The notes under the pieces: generated by a model
What the model was told of the DNA's origin: nothing
Database searches by the model: none
What the model saw: only the letters and a program-made list of their open reading frames with translations
In this document: piece after piece, positions 16,438 to 24,187 of the stretch
Position numbering within the stretch: position 1 is the first letter of the stretch
How the letters are laid out: the number at the start of each line of letters is the position of its first letter
Assembly: GCA_041685645.1 (NCBI GenBank)
Contig: JAWLFI010000001.1
Location: 1 to 41,834 of the forward strand
Source: JAWLFI01 sp041685645
Lineage (GTDB): Bacteria; Bacteroidota; Bacteroidia; Chitinophagales; Saprospiraceae
Reading direction: 5' to 3'
Length of the DNA stretch: 41,834 bases
Program-made: the position numbers and the translations under genes

Positions 16438-17529
16438 TCACAATACGGGAACGAAATCTTTTTTTCTATTCCCGGAGTTCGCGACCATTTGGGAGGAGTC
16501 AGGAGAAAATACATCTTTTTGTGGAAGATATACAGTGACGAAATTTGAGGCTGCGCAATCTTTAGCATGCCCCGGCTTACCACTGAGTTCGCTTGATTCC
16601 GGGGGCGCATTCATGAGCAAAAAGTCTGAATCATGCATCGCTCTGGTAAGGATGCCGGTCCCGGAAAATTTTATTGAGAGTTTCTGTTTTTCTAGTTGTT
16701 TGAGGGCAGGGCATTGCTCTAGGAGTTGTCTGCGAGTTCGATGAGAGTAAATCACGATCTTGAGATCGAACCATTGCGAAAGTTGCTGTATGGATTTCAC
16801 CGTTGATGAGCCAACAGATGACTCGCGGATGAGCCAATGAGCATTGACGGAGTGTTGGAATTCCACCTGATCGGGAAGGAGCAGCAATGGATGCCGGAGA
16901 TGGGAATAGACCTTTCCCCAGTCACTCATGCCCTCTGCCCAATCTTCTTGGTCAATTATAATAGCGCAATAGTTGTTTTCTCGCTCTATTCGAATGATAT
17001 GATCCCTGAAGTTTGCCGAACTTTTAGATTGTGCGATTATCGGACGGCTCAAAATCTGCCCCATGGCTTCTTCGCTAGCCGCCGCAATATAATTTTGCAA
17101 TTTCCTCTCTGCCTCAAGGGATGTTTCCAACGGCTCGGTGCATAGGGATTGCAGCTCCAGGCAACTATCGTTCTGATTCACGAGTTGATGAGCATAGAGG
17201 AAAGTAGAAACCACCTTTTCCGGCTTTTTGTAGGGAACGGCCACGCAAGGCCATTCTCCATATCGGTAGTATTGAAGGAGGTCCAAAATCGCTTGTTTTA
17301 GTACATGGTTCGTCGCACCTTCTTCCGAAAAGGAATAACTTTTCGAGTGAATTCTCAAAGTGGGCACTGTGTGTATATTGGCTGCCAAAATTTCATCGAC
17401 ATCTCTGATCTCACATATTGACAGAGGTAGACGAGCTCTTTGAATGACGCGGTCCAGCACTCTCTTTATATGCAAAAAAGTGGTAGAGGGGGCTCCGTAA
17501 AGCGATATGGGACTCCGGCCAGACGACAC
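16438..17529 (-). CDS. Thioredoxin-fold plus universal-stress-like protein, function unknown
   Basis: The N-terminal 80 residues look like a thioredoxin-like fold: a first strand ISLYGAPSTTFLHIKRVLDR and the cis-Pro-type stretch NIHTVPTLRI. The CXXC pair is missing (APST stands there), so no disulfide chemistry is expected. The following 280 residues resemble one or two degenerate universal-stress (USP) domains, beginning WPCVAVPYKKPEKVVSTFLY. There is no ATG near the start: GTG at 17529 follows the CBS stop by four bases, while TTG at 17565 would overlap it by 32 bases; I choose the GTG. It forms an operon with the CBS gene and so is probably under the same tandem CRP/FNR-type boxes. Domain calls are tentative. 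Confidence 0.6.
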   Translation of the reverse strand: MSSGRSPISLYGAPSTTFLHIKRVLDRVIQRARLPLSICEIRDVDEILAANIHTVPTLRIHSKSYSFSEEGATNHVLKQAILDLLQYYRYGEWPCVAVPYKKPEKVVSTFLYAHQLVNQNDSCLELQSLCTEPLETSLEAERKLQNYIAAASEEAMGQILSRPIIAQSKSSANFRDHIIRIERENNYCAIIIDQEDWAEGMSDWGKVYSHLRHPLLLLPDQVEFQHSVNAHWLIRESSVGSSTVKSIQQLSQWFDLKIVIYSHRTRRQLLEQCPALKQLEKQKLSIKFSGTGILTRAMHDSDFLLMNAPPESSELSGKPGHAKDCAASNFVTVYLPQKDVFSPDSSQMVANSGNRKKDFVPVL

Positions 17530-17533
17530 TGCA

Positions 17534-17950
17534 TTAATCTTTGGATAGCTCGTCAATGATGTCAAATGTGGTTATGATGCCCACTAATTTGTCGCCTTCT
17601 ACCACGGGAATGGCATGAAACATATTCACTTTAAAAACCTCCAGAGCTACGCTGATTTTATCCGAGGGTTCCAATTTGGCCAGTCCGGTCGTCATAATCT
17701 CCTTCACTCGATGCGTCTTTAGGCGAAATGCTTCCAATTCTTCCTCCCTTCTGGTCTTAGCAAAACCCTTTCTAAAGAAAAGAAAGTCGGTTTTACTCAC
17801 CAAGCCGACTAATTTTCCGGCATCCAATACGGGAATGTGATGAAAACTATTCTCTTCGAAAACTTGCTCCACTTTAGTCAATGGGTCGTCAATACTCAAT
17901 GTGGTTAATTGAGTTCGCATGAGTTCTTTTACTGGTCTTTGAATATCCAT
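17534..17950 (-). CDS. Two-CBS-domain protein
   Basis: This 138-residue protein is almost entirely a pair of CBS domains. The first runs RPVKELMRTQLTTLSIDDPL to FHHIPVLDAGKLVGLVSKTD, the second VKEIMTTGLAKLEPSDKISV to FHAIPVVEGDKLVGIITTFD. CBS pairs bind adenosine nucleotides and sense energy state; a partner is not visible in the protein itself. It is divergent from the haem-kinase gene, and its promoter (-7 element TATCTTCA on the minus strand, 17969-17962) carries two CRP/FNR-type boxes at the same distances as the cbb3 promoters, which suggests induction together with the oxidase. The predicted leader is short, about 9 bases. Confidence 0.9.
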   Translation of the reverse strand: MDIQRPVKELMRTQLTTLSIDDPLTKVEQVFEENSFHHIPVLDAGKLVGLVSKTDFLFFRKGFAKTRREEELEAFRLKTHRVKEIMTTGLAKLEPSDKISVALEVFKVNMFHAIPVVEGDKLVGIITTFDIIDELSKD

Positions 17951-17961
17951 AACTTTTTATG

Positions 17962-18026
17962 TGAAGATAGGCTGCAAGTCCCTGCCGGGAAATGATTTCT
18001 ATCACATGAAAAAATGATTTCTATCA
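17962..18026 (-). promoter_or_regulatory. CBS/USP promoter with two identical FNR-like boxes 22 bp apart
   Basis: The 15-base sequence AAATGATTTCTATCA occurs twice, at 17990-18004 and 18012-18026. Each contains TGATttctATCA, close to the FNR site TTGATnnnnATCAA. Box centres (17998.5 and 18020.5) are 22 bp apart. On the minus strand the proximal box is 36.5 bp before the end of TATCTTCA (17969-17962), matching the ccoI and ccoS promoters. The region also separates this operon from the haem-kinase gene on the plus strand, so the same boxes may control both. Confidence 0.75.
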
Positions 18027-18032
18027 ATGTTT

Positions 18033-18040
18033 TATCTTCG
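18033..18040 (+). promoter_or_regulatory. Candidate -7 element TATCTTCG for the haem-kinase gene
   Basis: TATCTTCG resembles TAnnTTTG and sits 22 bases before the ATG at 18062. Box 2 of the tandem FNR-like pair (18015-18026) would overlap the core promoter, which fits repression or a different mode of control from the oxidase promoters. No TTG -33 element is seen. Confidence 0.4.
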
Positions 18041-18061
18041 CCATGTAAAACAACTCTTTTC

Positions 18062-19288
18062 ATGCCGAAAGTCAATGAATTTTATGCCCAACGCCTCGAA
18101 GCTGTAATCAACACAGCCATCGATGGCATTATTACTATCAATAAAGCCGGCAAGATCGAGTCCGCAAACCCCGCCGCTCAAAAACTTTTTGGCTACTCAT
18201 CCAGTGAAATGATCGGTCAGAATATAAGCTTGTTGATGCCGGAACCTCATCGCTCTCAACATGACGAGTATATCAATCACTATGAAGAAACCGGAGAAAA
18301 GAAAATTATAGGTATTGGCCGGGAAGTAAAAGGAAAGAGGAAAGATGGAACGCTTTTCCCCTTTCGATTGGCTGTGAGTGAGGTGAATTTGGGCCCCAGG
18401 AAAATCTTTACCGGGATCATCCACGATCTCACCGATATCAATGCAGCCCGGCAAGAGATCATCAGCATGAATCTTCAATTGGAGCAGAAAGTTGAAGAGC
18501 GCACCAATGAATTGGAAAGTGTGGTCAATCAACTCCTGAAAGCCAATCGACAACTGGAGGAAAAGGAACAGAAACTAAAACAGGCTCTGGAAGTGGAAAA
18601 GGAACTCAATGATCTAAAATCCAGATTCCTGAGCACGGCGTCACACGAATTTCGCACGCCCTTGAGCACCATTTTGTCCTCTGCGTCTATCATTGAAAAA
18701 TATGAGGCGGAGGCACAGCAGGACAGACGCTTGCGACATACCAAAAGGATTCGGGACAGCGTCAATCACCTCAACGCTATTTTAAATGATTTTCTGTCGA
18801 TCAGCAAACTGGAAGATGGGGATTATCAGCCGCAATGGCAAGCGGTAGATTTGTTTTCATTTCTGGAACAGTTGAAAGAACAAGTGTCCGAGATCTATTC
18901 ATCCGAAAATGGCGGATTAATTCTAATGGAGGCCGAGGTAGATCAGATCATTACTGACCCGCACATCCTCAAGAATATTTTAATCAATTTGCTGTCCAAT
19001 GCCATTAAATACAGCGACTCAACACAAGTGCGTTGTTCTGTCAGGGAGGAAGATAACCACTGGATCATCGCAGTCGCTGATCAGGGCATGGGGATTCCCC
19101 CCTCCGAGCAAAAGCACCTCTTCGAACGCTTTTTCAGAGCGTCTAATGCCGAGAATATTCAAGGGACGGGTTTGGGATTGAGTATTGTGTTTGAATACGT
19201 AAAACAGTTGGGGGGTGAAATCTATTTTGAGAGCGAAGAAAATGTGGGATCTACTTTTTTTGTGGAACTTCCGAAGAGAATATTATGA
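18062..19288 (+). CDS. FixL-like haem-PAS sensor histidine kinase (predicted oxygen sensor)
   Basis: This soluble kinase of 408 residues has a PAS domain, a coiled coil (about 130-185), a HisKA domain with phospho-acceptor His195 (STASHEFRTP) and a HATPase domain (ILINLLSNAIKYS, DQGMGIP, GTGLGLSI). The PAS domain follows the FixL pattern very closely: MPEPHRSQHDEYINHY then IIGIGREVKGKRKDGTLFPF. His67 (in QHD) stands where FixL has its proximal haem histidine and Arg87 (IGIGR) where it has the oxygen-contacting arginine. There is no membrane helix. An upstream ATG at 18014 lies before the candidate -7 element, so I choose 18062. The gene overlaps the next by four bases (ATGA), its likely partner. 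Haem binding is inferred from these residues. Confidence 0.9.
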   Translation: MPKVNEFYAQRLEAVINTAIDGIITINKAGKIESANPAAQKLFGYSSSEMIGQNISLLMPEPHRSQHDEYINHYEETGEKKIIGIGREVKGKRKDGTLFPFRLAVSEVNLGPRKIFTGIIHDLTDINAARQEIISMNLQLEQKVEERTNELESVVNQLLKANRQLEEKEQKLKQALEVEKELNDLKSRFLSTASHEFRTPLSTILSSASIIEKYEAEAQQDRRLRHTKRIRDSVNHLNAILNDFLSISKLEDGDYQPQWQAVDLFSFLEQLKEQVSEIYSSENGGLILMEAEVDQIITDPHILKNILINLLSNAIKYSDSTQVRCSVREEDNHWIIAVADQGMGIPPSEQKHLFERFFRASNAENIQGTGLGLSIVFEYVKQLGGEIYFESEENVGSTFFVELPKRIL

Positions 19289-20328
19289 AAAAAATACTGG
19301 TGATTGAGGATCAAACTGCGGTCCGGGAAAATATTTGTGAAATTCTCGAGCTCGCCGGCTATGAAGCCCATGCCGCGGCGGATGGAAAGCTCGGCTGTGA
19401 ACAGGCGATCCATCAGCGGCCCGATCTCATTCTCTGCGATGTAATGATGCCCAAATTGGATGGCTTTGGCGTCTTGAAAATTTTGCGCCAAAAACCGGAA
19501 ACACAAAGCATCCCCCTCATTTTCCTGACGGCAAAGGTCGAGCCCTCTGATCTGCGCAAAGGCATGGGCCTGGGCGCGGACGACTATATTACCAAACCCT
19601 TTGACGATACCGAGTTGCTGGAAGCTATCGAGCTGCGGCTGCGCAAGCGCGATGTGGAAATGGAGTCCATTCAGGCCTACAAGTCCAATATGGGAAACTT
19701 GCACTCTGAGGCGCGCGAGCAGGGTAGTCTGAATCAATTGATAGCGATGGGAACGGATGAGTGTTGGGCAAAGGGCGAGCAGATGTGGCAACTGCACCAA
19801 CATCCCGTCGGCATGTATTATATCACCAAAGGGTACGTTAAAGAATCTCTCCATCATAGCTCGGGCAAGGAGCTCCTCATCCGTTGGGTTGGCCCGGGTG
19901 AATTTATCGGCTACGCACCACTTTTATCCGAAAATCCCTACAGTTCCACTGCCACGGCGATGGAAGCCATTCAGGCAAAATTTATCAATGCGAAATCACT
20001 TTCAGCCATGATGTTCGAAAATCGGGATATCGCCCTGTATTTTCTCAGGCAGACCGTGGCCCACTCCGAACAATTGAATCGCTGGACGCTGGATCACGCC
20101 TACAGTTCGGTCCGACGGCGGGTGGCTCAGGCTCTTTTGTACCTCCATCAGCAGGGGGATTCTTCGGAGGTCGTGGTTGGACGGGACGATTTGGCGGCTT
20201 TGGCCGGGACCGCTAAGGAAACGACCATTCGCACACTCTCGGACTTCAAGTCGGAGGGCAGCATTGAGATCGAGGGGGGAGCGATTCATTTGTTACAGCC
20301 GGAAGCATTGGCGGATATCGAGTATTAA
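19285..20328 (+). CDS. Response regulator with CRP/FNR-type output (REC-cNMP-HTH)
   Basis: Residues 1-120 form a receiver domain with Glu8/Asp9, phosphorylation site Asp52 (LILCDVMMPKLDG), Thr82 and Lys104. Residues 150-270 form a cyclic-nucleotide-binding-type barrel in which the usual Arg-Ser/Thr of the cAMP pocket is replaced (NPYSSTATA), so cAMP binding is doubtful. Residues 275-330 form the CRP-type helix-turn-helix VGRDDLAALAGTAKETTIRT. Glu312 and Arg316 match the Glu and Arg of the CRP/FNR recognition helix that read TGA. There is no FNR-type iron-sulfur N-terminus. Translation is coupled to the haem kinase. It is the obvious candidate to bind the tandem TGA-N6-TCA boxes at ccoI, ccoS and the CBS gene. 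Confidence 0.92.
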   Translation: MKKILVIEDQTAVRENICEILELAGYEAHAAADGKLGCEQAIHQRPDLILCDVMMPKLDGFGVLKILRQKPETQSIPLIFLTAKVEPSDLRKGMGLGADDYITKPFDDTELLEAIELRLRKRDVEMESIQAYKSNMGNLHSEAREQGSLNQLIAMGTDECWAKGEQMWQLHQHPVGMYYITKGYVKESLHHSSGKELLIRWVGPGEFIGYAPLLSENPYSSTATAMEAIQAKFINAKSLSAMMFENRDIALYFLRQTVAHSEQLNRWTLDHAYSSVRRRVAQALLYLHQQGDSSEVVVGRDDLAALAGTAKETTIRTLSDFKSEGSIEIEGGAIHLLQPEALADIEY

Positions 20329-20341
20329 TATATTTTGGGTT

Positions 20342-20545
20342 TGGGCGCGTCCCCACAGCGGCAGAATCCGCCGACAGCGGCTTCTGAGGGCAGATAAGGC
20401 CGCTGTGGGGTCGCTATGCTTCGGGGCTCTCCGCCACCCGGCGGATCGGCTCCGCGCTGACTGCGTCGCGCGGATCTTCCTCGCCCCACCCCGGGCGGGG
20501 CTCGTCACCCACTCCGCAGCGCTCGCGCAATGGACGGAATCCTGA
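20342..20545 (+). repeat. Palindromic interspersed element, copy C (plus orientation)
   Basis: It begins TTGGGCGCGT 13 bases after the regulator stop. A perfect 11-bp stem follows (CCCCACAGCGG at 20351-20361 with CCGCTGTGGGG at 20400-20410), then GCTATG (20413-20418), more short palindromes, and GCAGCGCTCGCGCAA (20516-20530) near the end. The order matches copy A at 965. It lies directly downstream of a gene, so it may end or stabilise the regulator transcript. Confidence 0.75.
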
Positions 20546-20699
20546 ATTTACGGCTTTTTAGGGTGACTGCAAGGGAAAAGAGGATCATGCCACATATACA
20601 GAAGATGAAAATGAAAAATAATTAAAACTGTGCAATATGACAGTGCAGGCCGATAGAATACGAGAGAGTCCGAAAAATACAATATTTTGGGGATAGAGG

Positions 20700-20852
20700 G
20701 CTTTGTGTCAGCGCTGTGGAAGGCCACGGCGCAAGCGCGCCGTGGGTCCAAGCCCTCCCCTCCGGCTAATGGGAGGGGAGGGTGAAGGACCGATAGCCTG
20801 AAACATAGCGCCACCGGCTCGCCCTGAGGGCGAGCCGGTGGGACACCCAAAT
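20700..20852 (-). repeat. Palindromic interspersed element, copy D (minus orientation)
   Basis: Read on the minus strand it begins TTTGGGTGTCC with a perfect 14-bp stem (20828-20841 with 20811-20824, loop of three), then GCTATG (20809-20804). Two further stems follow: CCCTCCCCTCC (20753-20763) with GGAGGGGAGGG (20772-20782), and CCACGGCGC (20724-20732) with GCGCCGTGG (20737-20745). It faces copy C across about 150 bp that hold nothing else recognisable. Confidence 0.75.
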
Positions 20853-20938
20853 TAAAATTAACTATAAATTAAAATATTAAAAAATATTTTCAAAAAAACT
20901 ATGGTTTACCTTTCGATTCCAATTAAATTGTATTAATA

Positions 20939-20952
20939 TTGATTATAATCAA
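20939..20952. promoter_or_regulatory. Perfect FNR-consensus palindrome before the AddA-like gene
   Basis: TTGATTATAATCAA is a perfect 14-bp palindrome equal to the FNR site TTGATnnnnATCAA, 15 bases before the start codon. It is a single box without the 22-bp partner seen at the oxidase genes, and no -7 element follows, so it would act as a repressor site if real. The area is AT-rich, so chance is possible. Confidence 0.4.
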
Positions 20953-20967
20953 CGACACCCCTCTGCT

Positions 20968-23900
20968 ATGCTGCATGTTTATAAGGCTTCTGCCGGTTCC
21001 GGGAAAACCTTTCGATTGGTCTTGTTTTATCTCGACTTGTGCTTTCATCATCGGCATGAGCCCAATTACTTCAAGCATATTTTGGCGATGACATTTACCA
21101 ATGCTGCGACGGCGGAAATGAAAGATCGCATTCTAAGAGAACTCAAATATCTGTCGGAAGGGAGTGAAAAGGCTGAACACGCGGCTACTTTGCGAGAGAA
21201 TCACGGATTGAGTACAAAGGACTTGCAGCGGTCGGCCGCCGCGATTCTCCAGTCGATGATGGAGGACTATTCGGGCTTTGCAATTACCACAATTGATAGC
21301 TTTTTCCAGCGGATATTGCGCGTTTTTACTCGTGAAATTGGCCTGAATCAGGGCTATGAGGTGGAATTAGATACGGACAAAGTGCTGCAACGGGTGATGG
21401 ATGAATTATTAGCTGACCTTACAGAGGATAGTCCCGCTATGTATTGGATTGAGCACGTGTTGGAGGAGCGCTGGATGGAGGGAAAGAGCAATAATTTTCG
21501 TCGGGATTTATTGGAGCTGGGAGGTGAGTTGTTCAAGGAAGGCGTACATCAAAAGTTGGCACAGGAGGATGTGAGTGCGCTGCGAGAAAAGGGAAGAGAG
21601 GTGTATGCACAGATGGAAGAGATCGAGGCCGAGTTGGCGGCCATTCAAGATGAAGTAGAGGGTGTATTGTATCAGCACGACCTAGGGTTTGACGATTTTA
21701 GTCGCAAGAAAAGCAGTTTTGTGGGGACCTGGCTGAACACCTATTCAGATGTCTCTAAAATAATCAAAAACGGACCTGAGAGTTTTCGAAATATATTATC
21801 GAAAAACATTGATGAGGTCGATAGCTGGACTACAAAAACTGCACCTGCCGATACCGTGGGAAAAGTGGAGGCAGCTTCTGATGAGCTGAATCGCTTATTG
21901 AGAAAGACGGTGCAGTGGATCGATGAAAGATTGCCCATGTATTTTAGTTTATACCTTATTCGCAAGAAATATACATCTTATGGGTTTTTAGCCATTTTGA
22001 ACGAATATGTGCAGGCCTATTGCCAGCGGGAACAGAAAGTATTGTTATCCGACACCTCTGAAATGTTGAAAGAGGTCGTGCGTATTCAAATTATGCCTTT
22101 CTTTTACGAGCGCATCGGAGATCGGTACCACCACGTATTGTTAGATGAATTTCAAGACACTTCTACCTCGCAGTGGGAGGTGTTAGATGCCCTGGTGGAG
22201 GAATTGGTGGCAGCGGGAAACAAAGACTCATTGGTTGTGGGAGATGTGAAGCAGGCGATCTATCGGTGGCGGAATGGGAACTGGCAGATATTGCAGTTGG
22301 GCTTGCGACAGAAATACGAGCCTCTGGAGCAGTATCGGCCGGAACAACTGAAAAACAATTGGCGATCGAGGGAGGAGATCGTTGGGTTCAATAATGAACT
22401 CTATGGTGCACTGGCTGAGTTGGCCGAAGTGGAATTGGCGAATGCCTTTTCGCAGTACGGAGTAGATCAGGGAGGAGAAACTTCTATTATCGGCGATATA
22501 TTTGCAGGTCACGAGCAGGGCATTCACGAGAAAATGAAGGAAGCCAGAGCTGGCGGTTTTGTTTGTATCGATGGGTTTTTAGAGCCCAATAAGGATAGTG
22601 GTATAGAGAAGGAGGAGCAGGAGGTTTATTTTTTTGACTTGATCAGGGATCGTTTAGTTTCGCTCAAGAACCGGGGCTTTTCTCGTTCCGATATTTGTAT
22701 TTTGGTACGTCGGGGAAAAGAGGCTCTGGAAATATCTGAATATTTATTGGAATGGCAGAGAGAGGACCAGGACACTTTTACTTTCACCTCTCCCCAGGCT
22801 TTGGAATTGTCAAATTCATATATCGTTCAGGGTCTAATGGCCTTTTTCAAGCTGATGATAGGTCGCGAGGTGAAAGTGGCCTGGCTCGAGTGGGAACAGG
22901 CGGTAGAAAAACTACAGTGCGGGGGATTGAGTCGGGGTGTATTAGAGGAAATGATCCGGGATGCGCAAGCGCAATCCCTTTGGGAAATAGCGGAGCGAGT
23001 AGTGGTGGAGACCGAATGGTCAAAAATAGAGGCTGAACTTCCCTTCTTATTGGAGTTTCAGAATCAAATTTTACAATACGTCGATCAGGAGCAGGGGCAC
23101 CTTAGGGATTGGGTCGATTTTTATTACGACCGGGAGATTTTTAGGAGCTCGATTATTTTGCCAGAAAATCAGGATGCCATACGCGTCTCGACGATTCATA
23201 AATCCAAGGGAATGGAATACCCCGTGGTATTATTACCCTATATGGATATGGATATTACCTCTGTATCGAAAAGCGTAAATAAGACGATTATATGGGCAGA
23301 GCACTTTGCTCTTATGGGTCGGCAATGGTCCACTTACCCACTTGAATTTGGCCGGCATTTGGCGTATAGTACGTTATCAGAAGAGTTTTCACGGGAGTTT
23401 ATAGCCCAGTGGATTGACACTTTGAACTTGTGTTATGTCGCGACGACAAGACCCAGGGAGGAAGTGCATCTCTTTTTGAAGGAAGTGGAGCCACAAAAAC
23501 CTGTTAAATTATTGAGTCAACTCCTTTGGGACGCTTTGAATTCGGAGGGTGCGCAGGACATTCAGTCCGAGATGGGGCATAAGAGAATAGTTCGGGGAGT
23601 CCCCATGGAGAATCGCGTTAGGAAAGATGAGGAGGAAGATTATGATTCCATTGCTCTTCGGGAATACCGCGGGGCTCGACCTATACCGTCCATTTCAGAT
23701 CCCGGAGGAGGCTTGCAGGAAGAATCGGAGAACAACGCATTGAGCCGTGGGCGAAAATTGCACGAAATATTGGAGCGCGTGTACGACGAAGAGAGTTTGA
23801 ACCGATCCATAACGGCCGTCATAGAACAAGGGGTACTAGTTGAAGAGGAGCGCGAAACATATTTCGAGGCTTTGTCACCTCTTATGCATCACGACGAGAT

Positions 23901-24165
23901 TGGTCCTTTACTGGGTCTTAAAGAGGGGCGCATGGTGGAGCGCGAGTTATTGGTTCCGGGCAGTGTAATACAACGTCCGGACCGGGTCATTCGTCAGGAA
24001 AATCGCACCTTGGTTATTGATTTCAAAACCGGGAAGAAATATCCCGCCCACCGGGATCAAATCCGCAATTACATGAAGAGCCTGGTAGAGATGAAGGCAC
24101 CGACGGTGGAAGGATATCTGGTGTATATCGATGCCGTAGAGGTGGATCGCGTAGAATTATCTTAA
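20968..24165 (+). CDS. addA: AddA-like UvrD-family helicase/nuclease
   Basis: This 1065-residue protein starts with the Walker A motif KASAGSGKTF, has Walker B HVLLDEFQDTSTSQWEVLDA and the late UvrD motif IRVSTIHKSKGMEYPVVLLP, and ends in a RecB-type nuclease domain with VIDFKTGKKYPAHRDQIRNY. This is the layout of AddA/RexA, the helicase-nuclease that resects double-strand breaks for RecA. The next gene, 22 bases downstream, encodes the AddB-like partner. A perfect FNR-like palindrome lies just upstream. Family and pairing are clear; the Bacteroidota forms are divergent from Bacillus AddA. Confidence 0.9.
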   Translation: MLHVYKASAGSGKTFRLVLFYLDLCFHHRHEPNYFKHILAMTFTNAATAEMKDRILRELKYLSEGSEKAEHAATLRENHGLSTKDLQRSAAAILQSMMEDYSGFAITTIDSFFQRILRVFTREIGLNQGYEVELDTDKVLQRVMDELLADLTEDSPAMYWIEHVLEERWMEGKSNNFRRDLLELGGELFKEGVHQKLAQEDVSALREKGREVYAQMEEIEAELAAIQDEVEGVLYQHDLGFDDFSRKKSSFVGTWLNTYSDVSKIIKNGPESFRNILSKNIDEVDSWTTKTAPADTVGKVEAASDELNRLLRKTVQWIDERLPMYFSLYLIRKKYTSYGFLAILNEYVQAYCQREQKVLLSDTSEMLKEVVRIQIMPFFYERIGDRYHHVLLDEFQDTSTSQWEVLDALVEELVAAGNKDSLVVGDVKQAIYRWRNGNWQILQLGLRQKYEPLEQYRPEQLKNNWRSREEIVGFNNELYGALAELAEVELANAFSQYGVDQGGETSIIGDIFAGHEQGIHEKMKEARAGGFVCIDGFLEPNKDSGIEKEEQEVYFFDLIRDRLVSLKNRGFSRSDICILVRRGKEALEISEYLLEWQREDQDTFTFTSPQALELSNSYIVQGLMAFFKLMIGREVKVAWLEWEQAVEKLQCGGLSRGVLEEMIRDAQAQSLWEIAERVVVETEWSKIEAELPFLLEFQNQILQYVDQEQGHLRDWVDFYYDREIFRSSIILPENQDAIRVSTIHKSKGMEYPVVLLPYMDMDITSVSKSVNKTIIWAEHFALMGRQWSTYPLEFGRHLAYSTLSEEFSREFIAQWIDTLNLCYVATTRPREEVHLFLKEVEPQKPVKLLSQLLWDALNSEGAQDIQSEMGHKRIVRGVPMENRVRKDEEEDYDSIALREYRGARPIPSISDPGGGLQEESENNALSRGRKLHEILERVYDEESLNRSITAVIEQGVLVEEERETYFEALSPLMHHDEIGPLLGLKEGRMVERELLVPGSVIQRPDRVIRQENRTLVIDFKTGKKYPAHRDQIRNYMKSLVEMKAPTVEGYLVYIDAVEVDRVELS

Positions 24166-24187
24166 ATTTTATCAAAACGCAGAAAAT

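Noticed and set aside
18014..18061. Upstream ATG start for the haem kinase
   Set aside because: The ATG overlaps the second FNR-like box and lies before the candidate -7 element; the added residues match nothing in FixL-type PAS domains.
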